Shown here in pieces: positions 8,132-17,648 of a stretch of DNA of 64,000 nucleotides (within the stretch, counting starts at the first letter, position 1; each line of letters opens with the position of its first letter). A program made the translations under genes and the position numbers. This stretch comes from Chitinophaga horti (GTDB taxonomy: Bacteria > Bacteroidota > Bacteroidia > Chitinophagales > Chitinophagaceae). The notes below the pieces were generated by a model. The model ran no database searches. It saw only the letters and a list, made by a program, of their open reading frames with translations, and was not told the origin of the DNA. The stretch spans positions 2,294,001 to 2,358,000 of the forward strand of contig NZ_CP107006.1 in the NCBI RefSeq assembly GCF_022867795.2, written 5' to 3'.

Positions 8132-10323
8132 ATCTGTTTGATTTTAAGTAAAAGACTATTGCTGACTACCGACACCGAACTAAGCGCCATGGCCGCTCCT
8201 GCGATCATCGGATCTAACAGGAAACCATTTACAGGATACAGGATGCCTGCCGCAAGCGGGATGCCAATCAGGTTATAAATAAACGCCCAGAAAAGATTCT
8301 GGCGGATCGTACGGACTGTCGCCCTCGATAATGCGAGCGCCTTGGGAATGCTGTTCAGGTCAGCAGTGATGAGCGTCATTTTCGCTACGTCCATCGCAAT
8401 GTCGGAGCCTTTGCCCATGGCAATGCTCACGTCTGCCTGCGCCAAGGCCTGGCTATCATTGATGCCATCTCCTGCCATGGCTACCACTTTGCCCGCCGCC
8501 TGTAATTCCTGCACGAACTGAGCTTTACGGGCCGGTAACACTTCCGCTTCGTAATGGCGAATGCCCGTCTGTTTAGCTACAGCCGCAGCCGTAGCGGCAT
8601 TGTCACCAGTAAGCATATACACCTCGATTCCCTGTGATTGTAAGGTGGCAATCGCCTGTGCAGAACGCTCTTTCACCTTATCGGCAATAGCGGCCATCGC
8701 CACTACCTTCTCATCTGCGGAAAAATAGATGACCGTTTTCGCTTCCTGCTGCCAGCTGGCGGCTATCTTCGCTGAAGCTGCATCCGGCGTAATCAGTTGA
8801 CTGTTGCCGGCTTTATAGGTAATACCTTCGTAAGTCGCCTGCACGCCTTTACCGGTAATGCTTTCCATGTTATCCAGTTTTACAGGCCGGACGCCTTCCT
8901 GTTCCAGGCGCTTCACCAGTGCGGAGGCAAGGGGATGTTCGGATTGTAACTCCATCGCCAGCAGTAAACTTTTATAACGTTCGTCCTGGAAGGTCAAGTC
9001 CGTAACGACTGGCCGGCCTTCGGTGATAGTGCCCGTTTTATCAAGGATCACCGCATTCACTTTTCTTGCATTTTCGAGGCTTTCAGCATCGCGTATCAGT
9101 ATGTTGTGGTCTGCGCCTTTGCCCACGCCCACCATGATCGCCGTAGGTGTGGCCAGTCCAAGCGCACAGGGACAGGCGATTACGAGTACAGTGATCGCCG
9201 CCAGCAGCGCATGCGTAAAGGCGTGGTCGCCGCCAAGTATCATCCACAAGCCGAACGTAAGCACGGCGATACCCATTACCACCGGTACGAAGATGCCTGC
9301 GATTCTATCAGCCAGTTGCTGCACAGGTGCTTTGCTGCCCTGGGCCTCTTTCACCATTTTGATGATTTGTGCGAGAACCGTGTTAGCGCCAACCTTTTCG
9401 GCCTTCATGCGAAAACTGCCCTGCTGGTTAAGTGTTCCTGCAAATACTTTATCGCCCTGGGTTTTTGCGGCGGCTATCGGCTCACCGGTAATCGTACTCT
9501 CATCTACGTAAGAGCTGCCGGCTACAAGCGCGCCATCTACGGGGATTTTTTCTCCGGGTTTTACGAGTAATATGTCATTTACTTTCACATCACTGATAGC
9601 TACTTCCACCATACTGCCGTCGGCCTGTTCGCGCAGCACCGTTTTAGGTTGTAAGCCCATTAATTTTTTAAGGGCAGACGAAGTGTTGGATTTGGCACGC
9701 TCTTCCATCAGTTTACCAAGAGAGATAAAAGCAATTATCACGGCAGCTGCCTCGAAGTACACATGTGCGTGTAAACCGCGCTGGTGCCAGTATTGCGGAT
9801 AAAGCGTATTAAACAGGCTGAAGAGGTAAGCGATGCCCGTACTCAACGCCACCAGTGTATCCATATTGGCTTTGCCATGGCGGGCCTGCTTCCAGGCATT
9901 CACGAAGAAACCGCGGCCGAGCCATATTACCACGGGACTGCTCAATGCCAGCATAATCCAGTTAGCGTAAGGCATGTTCATAAAAAACATACCGATCACC
10001 ACTACGGGAAACGATAGGGCGATGGCCCACCAGGTGCGTTGTTTCAACTGCTGATAATGCGCTTTTTGCAGCGCGGCCTGTTTCTCCTCGCGATCTTCGG
10101 TATCAATCAGCAAATCGTAGCCTACACTGCGTATGGCCGCCTGTAATGTTTCGGGATTGGTTTGCCGGTCGTCGTACATCACCCAGGCATCCTGGTTAGC
10201 GAAGTTCACGCCCGCATCCTTTACCCCGGCCGAGGCCTTCAGGGTGGATTCCACGCTTGCCGCACAGGCAGCGCAGCTCATCTCTAATACGGGAAAGGTC
10301 TCTTTGATCAGGTGTTGGGCCAT
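8128..10323 (-). CDS. copA: copper-exporting P1B-type ATPase
   Basis: A 731-residue heavy-metal ATPase of normal length. In order: one N-terminal HMA domain (CAAC at 17-20), transmembrane helices, an actuator loop with TGEP, the intramembrane metal site CPC (about 384), the phosphorylation motif DKTGT (about 427), the hinge GDGIND, and two C-terminal helices. CPC with the Cu-type helix pattern predicts Cu(I) export from the cytoplasm across the inner membrane. The ATG at 10323 is preferred over a TTG start seven codons upstream. It is co-directional with the AraC-type gene upstream (gap 78 bp) and overlaps the chaperone gene downstream. Confidence 0.95.
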   Translation of the reverse strand: MAQHLIKETFPVLEMSCAACAASVESTLKASAGVKDAGVNFANQDAWVMYDDRQTNPETLQAAIRSVGYDLLIDTEDREEKQAALQKAHYQQLKQRTWWAIALSFPVVVIGMFFMNMPYANWIMLALSSPVVIWLGRGFFVNAWKQARHGKANMDTLVALSTGIAYLFSLFNTLYPQYWHQRGLHAHVYFEAAAVIIAFISLGKLMEERAKSNTSSALKKLMGLQPKTVLREQADGSMVEVAISDVKVNDILLVKPGEKIPVDGALVAGSSYVDESTITGEPIAAAKTQGDKVFAGTLNQQGSFRMKAEKVGANTVLAQIIKMVKEAQGSKAPVQQLADRIAGIFVPVVMGIAVLTFGLWMILGGDHAFTHALLAAITVLVIACPCALGLATPTAIMVGVGKGADHNILIRDAESLENARKVNAVILDKTGTITEGRPVVTDLTFQDERYKSLLLAMELQSEHPLASALVKRLEQEGVRPVKLDNMESITGKGVQATYEGITYKAGNSQLITPDAASAKIAASWQQEAKTVIYFSADEKVVAMAAIADKVKERSAQAIATLQSQGIEVYMLTGDNAATAAAVAKQTGIRHYEAEVLPARKAQFVQELQAAGKVVAMAGDGINDSQALAQADVSIAMGKGSDIAMDVAKMTLITADLNSIPKALALSRATVRTIRQNLFWAFIYNLIGIPLAAGILYPVNGFLLDPMIAGAAMALSSVSVVSNSLLLKIKQI

Positions 10324-10401
10324 GGTTAACCAGGTTTTGCGCAAAGTTACGCCGGGCTCCGAACGAACCTGTTATATTTATCGGTGTAAGTTGTATAAAA
10401 T

Positions 10402-10968
10402 TCAGACTTTGTCCAGCGGCATACGCCCCGTCAGCGGTGCTGTTTTGTATTGCGAAGGCGTTTGCCCCGTCACTTTTTTAAATTGCTGTGAAAGATGCTG
10501 CACACTGCTGTAGCCAAGGGCATAAGCGATCTCACTCAATGATAGTTGTCCGTAAGCGAGTAGCTCCTTTGCCTTTTCAATGCGTTGCTGAATAGCGTAT
10601 TTCTCAATGGTAACACCTTCCGCAGCAGAAAACTGGCTGCTCAGGTAGTGATAGTCCATGTGCAGCTCTTCCGCTAATATGACAGACAACTTGGTATTCA
10701 CTTCTTCGCCATCTGTATGATGAATAAGGCGGATGATGATATTTTTGATCTTCTCCACCAGCGTGCTGCGCCGGTCGTTCAGCAATTCGAAACCTAATGC
10801 AGACAACCGCTCGTGCAGGCTGCTCATCTCCGCAGGAGAAGGATTTGATTCCAACGCCACATCGCCCAGTTGCACCTTGCTGTAACCGATGCCTACAGCC
10901 TTTAACTGCTGTTCTACGACCATAATGCACCGGTCACAAACCATATTTTTGATATGAAGATGTGTCAT
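10402..10968 (-). CDS. AraC-family regulator with N-terminal HMA-like metal-sensing domain
   Basis: A 188-residue protein with two parts. Residues 1-70 look like a degenerate HMA domain with the metal motif CDRC (C11, C14). Residues about 80-180 are an AraC-type double helix-turn-helix (LSEIAYALGYSSVQHLSQQFKKVTGQTPSQYK). It lacks the usual cupin or amidotransferase sensor of larger AraC proteins. It lies just upstream of copA and copZ on the same strand, so it very likely senses cytoplasmic Cu(I) and controls the copper operon. Metal identity and sign of regulation are inferred from context. Confidence 0.88.
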   Translation of the reverse strand: MTHLHIKNMVCDRCIMVVEQQLKAVGIGYSKVQLGDVALESNPSPAEMSSLHERLSALGFELLNDRRSTLVEKIKNIIIRLIHHTDGEEVNTKLSVILAEELHMDYHYLSSQFSAAEGVTIEKYAIQQRIEKAKELLAYGQLSLSEIAYALGYSSVQHLSQQFKKVTGQTPSQYKTAPLTGRMPLDKV

Positions 10969-10988
10969 TTTGCAAAACTACGGATTAT

Positions 10989-12209
10989 CTATCTTTCCTT
11001 CATCGCGATCACATTTGCCACCCATTGATACGCAAAAGTGAGGATGATGGCGCCCATCAGCGGATAACTCAACTCAGTCCCAGACAGGATGGCGACGAGT
11101 ACGCCCGCCAGTCCCAATACACCGATCGTTATCGTAATACCCCGCAATATCCAACGGTTACGCGGTTTCTCCGGCGATTCCATCGTGGCCACAGGCAGGG
11201 TGAGCATGGCGGCGGTTACACAAAGCGCCAGCGCAGAAGCCAGGCCCAACGCGCCATACAGGATGCCACTTACCACAGCGGTGCCCAGTAATACACCAAC
11301 GGCTTCGGATATTTTCATTTCTTTCGGGCTCAGCAAATAGCGGCCGTAAGTATTAAAGCGCAGGAAAAGGTTGCTCACCGGCCCGATCAGCCAGGTAGAC
11401 AATACCAGTATAGTCAGGAAGATATACAATGGCCATACGTAATGATTGGCCAGCTGACTTAATGCGTAAATGCCCAGTATGATTGCGATCTGCATACGAC
11501 CGCTCTGTCGGGCCATAAAGAAGTTATATTTCAGGAAGATGCGGTACAACCAGTATTTCGACTTGATCGCCTGCACCATGCCGTTCCTTGCCCAATCCAG
11601 GTTCGGGTCCAGTCGGAGGGCTTCGCGGAAGTGATCCAGCGCTTCGTTGTGGCGGCCCGACTCCAGGTACTTCCAGCCCATATTGGCATGGGTGTAAGCG
11701 TTTTCCGGGTTCTTTTCCAGCGCAGTGCGTAATCCGGAAAAGGCATCTTCTCTCTGGTTAAGACTATACAGCGCGTGCGAACGCATGTTCAGGCATAACT
11801 GATCTTCCGGGTCGAACGCCAGGCCTTCTTCGGCTTTGCGTTGCGCGCCTGCATAGTTGCGCTGTAGCAGTAATATCTGGCTCCAGACGCCATAGTAGTG
11901 GGGCACCACGGGGTTCAAAGACACCGCTTCAGAAATCATCTCTCCCGCTTTCTTAAATTCCTTCCGGTCGGTTAATACACGCGCCTTCAGGTAAAAGAAA
12001 CGGTCGTCGTCTGGTGAAATGGACAATGCGTTCTCGATCACTTCTTCCGCTTCATTGTGCGCATCCATCTGCAAATGGCATAATGCCAGCAGATAAAGCG
12101 CCTCCGTGTCGGTGGAGTGTTCGTAGAGGTGTTGGTGTAAAGTTTTGATCGCGTCGCTGTACCGGCTTTGCTGCACGAGTATGCCAGCGCGCTCTAATAA
12201 AGCTGACAT
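10989..12209 (-). CDS. TPR-repeat multi-pass membrane protein
   Basis: A 406-residue protein. Residues about 1-195 hold tetratricopeptide repeats (patterns such as DTEALYLLALCHL and AYTHANMGWKYLESGRHNEALDHFREAL). Residues about 220-400 hold around six hydrophobic segments, including IILGIYALSQL and WPLYIFLTILVLSTWLIG. It begins 3 bp after the AAA+ ATPase gene (12213), so the two are co-transcribed and probably co-translated. The TPR part would face the cytoplasm and could dock the ATPase, which has its own TPRs. Function is unknown; it may be a membrane adaptor or substrate-recruiting partner. Confidence 0.82.
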   Translation of the reverse strand: MSALLERAGILVQQSRYSDAIKTLHQHLYEHSTDTEALYLLALCHLQMDAHNEAEEVIENALSISPDDDRFFYLKARVLTDRKEFKKAGEMISEAVSLNPVVPHYYGVWSQILLLQRNYAGAQRKAEEGLAFDPEDQLCLNMRSHALYSLNQREDAFSGLRTALEKNPENAYTHANMGWKYLESGRHNEALDHFREALRLDPNLDWARNGMVQAIKSKYWLYRIFLKYNFFMARQSGRMQIAIILGIYALSQLANHYVWPLYIFLTILVLSTWLIGPVSNLFLRFNTYGRYLLSPKEMKISEAVGVLLGTAVVSGILYGALGLASALALCVTAAMLTLPVATMESPEKPRNRWILRGITITIGVLGLAGVLVAILSGTELSYPLMGAIILTFAYQWVANVIAMKER

Positions 12210-12212
12210 GTC

Positions 12213-13538
12213 CTATTTCTTGATGTTGAGATACTTTAATACGTCGTCGTATAACCCTGCTTCGTTTGAGTACAGGGCGTAGTTGCGGGCGGCGTTAAAC
12301 CATTCGCGCGTAGTGGCCTTATGATTCTTTACGGCCTTGGCCAGTTCTTTCTGTGTTACGGGCAGCGGCGTGCCTGTATTCAATGCTTCCATCAGCTTTT
12401 CTTCCACGGCTACGTCGATCACACATTTCAGGTCGGCGCCGGAGAAGCCTGCGGAGGCTTTGGCCAGTGCGACAAAATCAATATCTTTTACTGGCTTATC
12501 GCGCAGGTGGATCTTTAAAATATCTTCCCTGCCCTGCTGCTCGGGCGGCTCTACGAAAATGATGCGATCAAAACGCCCGGGACGGCGAAACGCCGCATCC
12601 AGGTGCCAGGGTGCATTGGTAGCGCCGATGATCAGGACGTTCTCGTTATCGGCGGCTATACCATCCATTTCGGAAAGAAATTGGTTGATGAGGTGACTGG
12701 CCCCACTGTTGCGCATCGAGGTACGATTGGCGCCCAGCGCATCCACTTCATCGAAAAACAACACGCAGGGTTTATTCTGACGCGCCATCTCGAAAAGAGA
12801 ATGCAGGTTCTTCTCGCTATTCCCCACCCACATGTCCAGCACGTCATGAATACCTACATTGATAAATTCGGCGTTGATTTGTCCGGCCGTGGCCTTTGCC
12901 AGGTAGGTTTTACCACAACCCGGCGGACCGTATAACAAAATGCCCCCACCGGCTTTTTTGCCGTAAGCTTTGAACAAGTCGGGGAATTGCAGTGGTTTTA
13001 TGATTTTCAGTTCGATCTCTTTCTTTTCGCGTTCCATGCCACCTACGTCCGAAAAGTTGATTTCCGGTTTTTCGAGCATGAACAACCGTTCTCCCATTTC
13101 CTCATCGTCCTCGTCCATTTCCTGCGCGCCGCCTTGTGCAGCGCGAAACAGTCCGTCCAGCGGCTCATCACGAAAACCGGGATTGAGCTGAAGCAGGTGT
13201 TGGTATATGTCGCGGGCATCGTTCAGATGATTTTCCTTTACCAGCGTGCGGCAGTGTAGCAGCAACGCGTCGAAGTTGTTGGGGTCCTGGCCTTCAAGTT
13301 GTTCCAGCACGATGACAGCGGCTGAATATTTTTGCTGCTGGTAAAAAGTACGGGCCAGCCCCATTTGTGCGTCCCTGTTATCCGGCTGCAGTTCCAGCAC
13401 TTTCCGGTATTGCTCCTCCGCCTGCGTGTAATCCGCTCCCTGGAACAGCACCTGCGCTACATGCATCCTTAATGGCACATTCTCCGGCGAAAACTGCAGG
13501 GCCTCCAATAGCTGTTTGATCATTTCTGTTGACATCAC
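12213..13538 (-). CDS. TPR-AAA+ ATPase of the Cdc48/katanin-like classical AAA type
   Basis: A 441-residue protein. Residues 1-125 are TPR-like helices, followed by an acidic linker (about 140-150) and one classical AAA module. Seen motifs: FSDVGG entry at 162-167, Walker A GPPGCGKT 204-211, aromatic pore loop MWVG 236-239, Walker B LFFDEVDA 260-267, sensor GATN 305-308 and arginine-finger box RRPGRFD 318-324. The WVG pore loop resembles the meiotic-clade ATPases (katanin, spastin, Vps4) that pull polypeptides. No protease domain is present. It is the first gene of a two-gene operon with the TPR membrane protein, so a membrane-tethered unfoldase or remodeller is the best guess; the substrate is unknown. 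Confidence 0.87.
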   Translation of the reverse strand: MMSTEMIKQLLEALQFSPENVPLRMHVAQVLFQGADYTQAEEQYRKVLELQPDNRDAQMGLARTFYQQQKYSAAVIVLEQLEGQDPNNFDALLLHCRTLVKENHLNDARDIYQHLLQLNPGFRDEPLDGLFRAAQGGAQEMDEDDEEMGERLFMLEKPEINFSDVGGMEREKKEIELKIIKPLQFPDLFKAYGKKAGGGILLYGPPGCGKTYLAKATAGQINAEFINVGIHDVLDMWVGNSEKNLHSLFEMARQNKPCVLFFDEVDALGANRTSMRNSGASHLINQFLSEMDGIAADNENVLIIGATNAPWHLDAAFRRPGRFDRIIFVEPPEQQGREDILKIHLRDKPVKDIDFVALAKASAGFSGADLKCVIDVAVEEKLMEALNTGTPLPVTQKELAKAVKNHKATTREWFNAARNYALYSNEAGLYDDVLKYLNIKK

Positions 13539-13610
13539 TTATGCTGTTCGGTTAAACTAAATGTAATAATAGGGATTTCGCCGGTAAATGTACGAAATAG
13601 CGCTTACCGT

Positions 13611-13639
13611 AAAAAGGAAGCCCCACCGTAGGGCGGGGC
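13611..13639 (-). terminator. terminator-like hairpin in the leader of the AAA/TPR operon
   Basis: On the minus strand, GCCCCGCC and GGTGGGGC pair (8 bp with one mismatch, 13620-13639) around a 4-nt loop, and TTCC then TTTTT follow (13619-13611). It lies 73-101 bp upstream of the AAA gene and downstream of a TACCTTTG promoter element. It could end a short RNA or attenuate the operon. Confidence 0.5.
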
Positions 13640-13721
13640 GCCTTGACAACAATGAATGAAGGGCCTGGCGGCTATTTCATAGGTATTGGGGGCTTTGGTG
13701 TGCCTTTTGTAGTTAACAATA

Positions 13722-13729
13722 CAAAGGTA
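13722..13729 (-). promoter_or_regulatory. candidate minus-strand promoter (-7 element) of the AAA/TPR leader or a small RNA
   Basis: The minus strand reads TACCTTTG, a full match to TAnnTTTG. A weak -33 (GTTC in place of TTTG) lies about 18 nt upstream. Transcription would start near 13716, giving either an RNA of about 105 nt ending at the hairpin at 13611-13639 or a leader of about 178 nt for the AAA gene. The 308-bp gap 13539-13846 holds nothing else that can be supported. Confidence 0.4.
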
Positions 13730-13846
13730 GCAGGCCGTCACGCATTGAACATGTGCAGGAAAAAATCCGCTGCTCTTAAACTATTACATGGCCGAAACGT
13801 TATTTACAGGTAAATTTATAGCGGCCTTAATACCAGTACTTTATAC

Positions 13847-16800
13847 ATGAAGCTCAGCGCGCGTCAGAAAAAATGGATCAAAGTTCTGCTTATCCTCGTG
13901 GGCATCCGCCTGGTTGTTGGTTTGCTACTTTATTATGTAATCGAATATCGCTTCAGGGAAGTGATACAGGTACTCGTAGAGCGGGAATCCGGCGGTAAAT
14001 ACCATTTCGATGCGGAAGATGTGGACTTTTCTATCTGGAAAAAGAACATCCGCCTGAAGAATGCCTCCGTGATGGCCACTGACACCGGCGACGCCGTTAC
14101 CCGCCACCAGGTAAAAATCCCCGAAGTGTACCTGGCCATACAATCCTGGAAAGAACTGATCTTTCACCGGCAGGTGTATGTCGACAGTCTGAGCATACAA
14201 CTCCCCGACGTCAGTACGATCGCGGCCGCCCGGGCAGCGCGGCGCTCTTCTGTTACGCTGCAGGCCTCGGAAATATTCCGCGTGATGCGTAATACCATGA
14301 AACAGCTGCACGTACGGCGGCTCAACCTGCACAATGGTGCATTCAGTTATACCAGCACACCGGGACCGCCCTTCCGCAGCAGCCAGATTAACCTCACGGC
14401 GAGCAATGTAGGCAGCGACGATAGTACCGACAACCGTTTCCTTTTTGCCGATGACATTGACCTGAGTATTACCGACCAACACTGGCTCATGGCGGGAGGT
14501 GTGAAGGAGATCAAATTCCGGCGCCTGCATTTTTCCAGCAGTAACCAGTTTTTTGAGGCCGATTCCTGTATGGTGACAACCGCTCCCCAAAACGGGCAAC
14601 CAGGCGTTACGCTCAGCGCCGATAAACTATTTTTCAAAGGGCATGACCTGGCAGCGATCTATGAAAGAGACATGCTGTTGCTGGATACGATCATTTGTTA
14701 CCACCCGGTGATCACCCTTTCGCCGCGCAATGGTAAAAGAGAGCGCCAGAAGGCAGATACAGGCTCCATCGTACGGCAAACGATAAGTAAGATGTTTAAA
14801 GGCATCAACCTGAAATATGTAGATGTGCGCGAAGGCCAGGTTCGGATGAACTATGACTCCACCCAGGAAGCCGGTTATGTGACAGAACGTACCAGCCTGA
14901 AGATCTATAACCTCAACGTGCAAAATGAAACAAAACCGCACATCACCACGGATAGTGTGGACTTACGGCTGAAAGGCATCAACTTTTATACGGCCGACAG
15001 CCTGTACAAACTTACTATCGATGAATTTTCGCTGAACCGGCAGGATATTGTGTTCCGGCATGCGGAGTTCACGCCTACGGAGAAAAACAACCAGCAAAAA
15101 GGATTGTCCTTCACAGCCCCCCATCTGCGTTTGAATAATTTCAGCCTCGAAGACCTGATCATGCGCCGCCTGCATGCAGAAGAAGCAATTCTCGAATCAC
15201 CAAGGATAAAATTCTATTCCAATAAAAAATCGAAGAAACCCGGCGACAGCACCGTCAACATTTCCGGCGTGTATCAAACCCTGAATGGCGTAAGCGAACT
15301 GATTAAAGTAACAAGATTTCGGGTAACAGACGGCCGGGTAGAGTACCAGCCCGGCGTGCGACAGAAGGCCGTAATCGCCAGCATCAATGCCAACATTCTA
15401 CTTAGCCAGCTATTACAAAGTGATTCGCTGATCAATATTAAACAATCCATTCTTCAATTTGACGTAGACCGCATCAGCGTGAACTTTCCCAAACTTGCGC
15501 TGCAGGCTAAAGACATGCGCATCAACGGTGTGGAAGGTACAACTTATATCGGCGCGCTCGATATGGAATTAGGGGCTAATATTCACCTGAATGCCCAGCA
15601 GGTGTACTGGCTCAACCTGAACTGGGATGCGTTTCAGCAGGATAATAATATCATCGCCGACTCCATTCACATCCGCAAGGTGGCGGTTGACGTAGGGCGC
15701 CGCCCTACCCGCAATGCAAAGAAGGCCATGCCTTTTGTACGTATTCATAAAACAGGTATTGAACAGGTGATTTTCGATGGGGCACTGGCAGAAAACAGCC
15801 AGTTAGTATTTAACGTTAACCGCCTATATGTAGACGAGCTATCCTCGGAAGAGCAATACCTGCTGTGGGAACGGGCGCGCGGACAAGTAACCGGCATCCG
15901 CTTTAACAGTGAAAATATGCAGGCGAAGGTAGACAGGCTTTCGCTGGATACCCGACGCGAGAGTGTGATGAGCCAGGCGCATGTAACGACACATACGGCC
16001 GACATCACATTACCGGAATTACGCTTCCATGGCGATTTACGTTCCACCGGTGCCAGACAGATACGCGTTGCCGACATGCAGGCAAGTGCGCCTGTGGTTA
16101 AGTTGAGCAGCGGCCCGGCGAACGCCAAAGCAAGTAGAGACCTGAAAATACCCGTGGATTTATCTGTAGAACGAATGCTCGTCCGCAACGGCCTCCTCTC
16201 CTTCCAGGGCAACGATAGCCTGTCGCTGCAAGCCGGCCTGAATGCACGGTTACAGCGACTTGTCACTACTCCCGGGCAACGAAAAGCATTATCCTATGGC
16301 TTGCTGGAAGTAGATCTTTCCACCATACAACTGAACGGACAATATATGCAGGGTGGCGCCGGCACGGCGAGTATTCAGCTGAGCAACGGTGTACTTAGTA
16401 CAGATCACTCCCTGCTTACGACGCTGGGCGCCGACTGGAAGGATGTAGCCTTTCAGCTTGAAAAGCCTGACAGCACCGCGTTGAGCGTGGGGCCGATGAC
16501 AGGTCAGTTACACTATCCCGGTTTCCGGTACGCTCCTGGTAAACCCATTAACTGGGCCGCCTTTCTCGATAAGGCCAGCTTCGAAACGGGGCCGGTGGAC
16601 TGGCGTAATAAAGAACGGGCGGCACATGTAAACAACATTCACTGGACGAAGAACGGCGAAGTGCTGCAGATCGATAGTCTCGCAATGGCACCGCATACCA
16701 ATGAAGAAACGTTCGTGGCCGCACAGGCTTACCAGGTGCCCTATCTTGCTTTACAGACCAGCAAAATTACCATGGCTGGTCTGCACGAACGCGACAGCGC

Positions 16801-17608
16801 CTGGCAGGTTCGCAAAGTGGCGGTGGACGGCGTACAGTTTACCACGGCGAAGGATAAACGCAAGCCACTGCCGCCTGGACCTGATAAGCCCATGCTCACC
16901 CAATTACTGGCACGTGTGGGCGTGCCCTTTCATGCAGATTCGCTGCTGATTAACGATGCGCTGGTCGTAACAAAGGAAACTTCCCCGAAAACAAAAATGA
17001 CCAGCCACATACCCGTCGAACATATCACGCTGCTGGCGCGCAACGCCGGTAACAGGCAGCCTGCCGGGCAAGACAGCCTCATCCTGGAGGCACAGTTGCA
17101 ACTGTTCAATAACCAGATACGCCGCCTGTACTACAGTGAATCCTACAGCGATTCGCTCGCCGGATTTACAATGGATGTATCCGTGTCACCCATGCACCTG
17201 CCGCACCTCTCGCACATCACCACCCCGCTGGCCGCTATTAGCGTGAGTAAGGGCGAGGCGGACACTTTACATTACCACCTGTATGGTAACAAGTATGCGG
17301 CCGAAGGTGTCATGCACTTCGTGTACAAGGATTTGCGGGTACGGTTACTCTCCTTACCTGATACAAGCCGTAACGGCTTATTTACGCGGCTGAAAAACTG
17401 GGCCGCCAACTCCATCGTGCTCAACCGCAGGAATAGTAAGGAAGCCTACATCTTCTTTGATCGCGATCCGCAGAAGCTGTTCCTGAACTACTGGATCAAA
17501 AGTACTTTGCGCGGACTCTTGGCCAGTGCCGGTATCAAAAAGAACAAAAAGTACTACCGACGTTACGCCAGGCAGCACGAATCGTATAAGCTACCAAAGA
17601 AGCAATAG
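13847..17608 (+). CDS. giant AsmA/TamB-like envelope protein
   Basis: A 1253-residue protein with a basic N-terminus, one transmembrane helix at about 11-31, and then a very long region of beta-strand-rich sequence with repeated patterns such as RLRINGVEG-, LSVERMLVRNGLLSF- and VRVREGQVRMNY-type segments. This is how AsmA/TamB/YhdP-family proteins look: an inner-membrane anchor and a long periplasmic beta-groove that may carry lipids to the outer membrane. No enzyme motif is seen. It is monocistronic. The flavoprotein gene 40 bp downstream has its own strong promoter. The family assignment rests on architecture rather than a diagnostic motif. Confidence 0.7.
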   Translation: MKLSARQKKWIKVLLILVGIRLVVGLLLYYVIEYRFREVIQVLVERESGGKYHFDAEDVDFSIWKKNIRLKNASVMATDTGDAVTRHQVKIPEVYLAIQSWKELIFHRQVYVDSLSIQLPDVSTIAAARAARRSSVTLQASEIFRVMRNTMKQLHVRRLNLHNGAFSYTSTPGPPFRSSQINLTASNVGSDDSTDNRFLFADDIDLSITDQHWLMAGGVKEIKFRRLHFSSSNQFFEADSCMVTTAPQNGQPGVTLSADKLFFKGHDLAAIYERDMLLLDTIICYHPVITLSPRNGKRERQKADTGSIVRQTISKMFKGINLKYVDVREGQVRMNYDSTQEAGYVTERTSLKIYNLNVQNETKPHITTDSVDLRLKGINFYTADSLYKLTIDEFSLNRQDIVFRHAEFTPTEKNNQQKGLSFTAPHLRLNNFSLEDLIMRRLHAEEAILESPRIKFYSNKKSKKPGDSTVNISGVYQTLNGVSELIKVTRFRVTDGRVEYQPGVRQKAVIASINANILLSQLLQSDSLINIKQSILQFDVDRISVNFPKLALQAKDMRINGVEGTTYIGALDMELGANIHLNAQQVYWLNLNWDAFQQDNNIIADSIHIRKVAVDVGRRPTRNAKKAMPFVRIHKTGIEQVIFDGALAENSQLVFNVNRLYVDELSSEEQYLLWERARGQVTGIRFNSENMQAKVDRLSLDTRRESVMSQAHVTTHTADITLPELRFHGDLRSTGARQIRVADMQASAPVVKLSSGPANAKASRDLKIPVDLSVERMLVRNGLLSFQGNDSLSLQAGLNARLQRLVTTPGQRKALSYGLLEVDLSTIQLNGQYMQGGAGTASIQLSNGVLSTDHSLLTTLGADWKDVAFQLEKPDSTALSVGPMTGQLHYPGFRYAPGKPINWAAFLDKASFETGPVDWRNKERAAHVNNIHWTKNGEVLQIDSLAMAPHTNEETFVAAQAYQVPYLALQTSKITMAGLHERDSAWQVRKVAVDGVQFTTAKDKRKPLPPGPDKPMLTQLLARVGVPFHADSLLINDALVVTKETSPKTKMTSHIPVEHITLLARNAGNRQPAGQDSLILEAQLQLFNNQIRRLYYSESYSDSLAGFTMDVSVSPMHLPHLSHITTPLAAISVSKGEADTLHYHLYGNKYAAEGVMHFVYKDLRVRLLSLPDTSRNGLFTRLKNWAANSIVLNRRNSKEAYIFFDRDPQKLFLNYWIKSTLRGLLASAGIKKNKKYYRRYARQHESYKLPKKQ

Positions 17609-17613
17609 ATTTA

Positions 17614-17644
17614 TTTGCAACAACATTGCATTTAACTATATTTG
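17614..17644 (+). promoter_or_regulatory. consensus Bacteroidota promoter giving a leaderless mRNA
   Basis: TTTG at 17614-17617, a 19-nt spacer, then TATATTTG at 17637-17644. Both boxes match consensus fully. The ATG is at 17649, four nucleotides after the -7 box, so the transcript should begin at or next to the start codon. Confidence 0.65.
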
Positions 17645-17648
17645 CATC

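Noticed and set aside
13600-13740. A short minus-strand peptide running through the leader of the AAA gene
   Set aside because: It would start at GTG with unusual Cys-rich composition, and the hairpin explains the sequence better.
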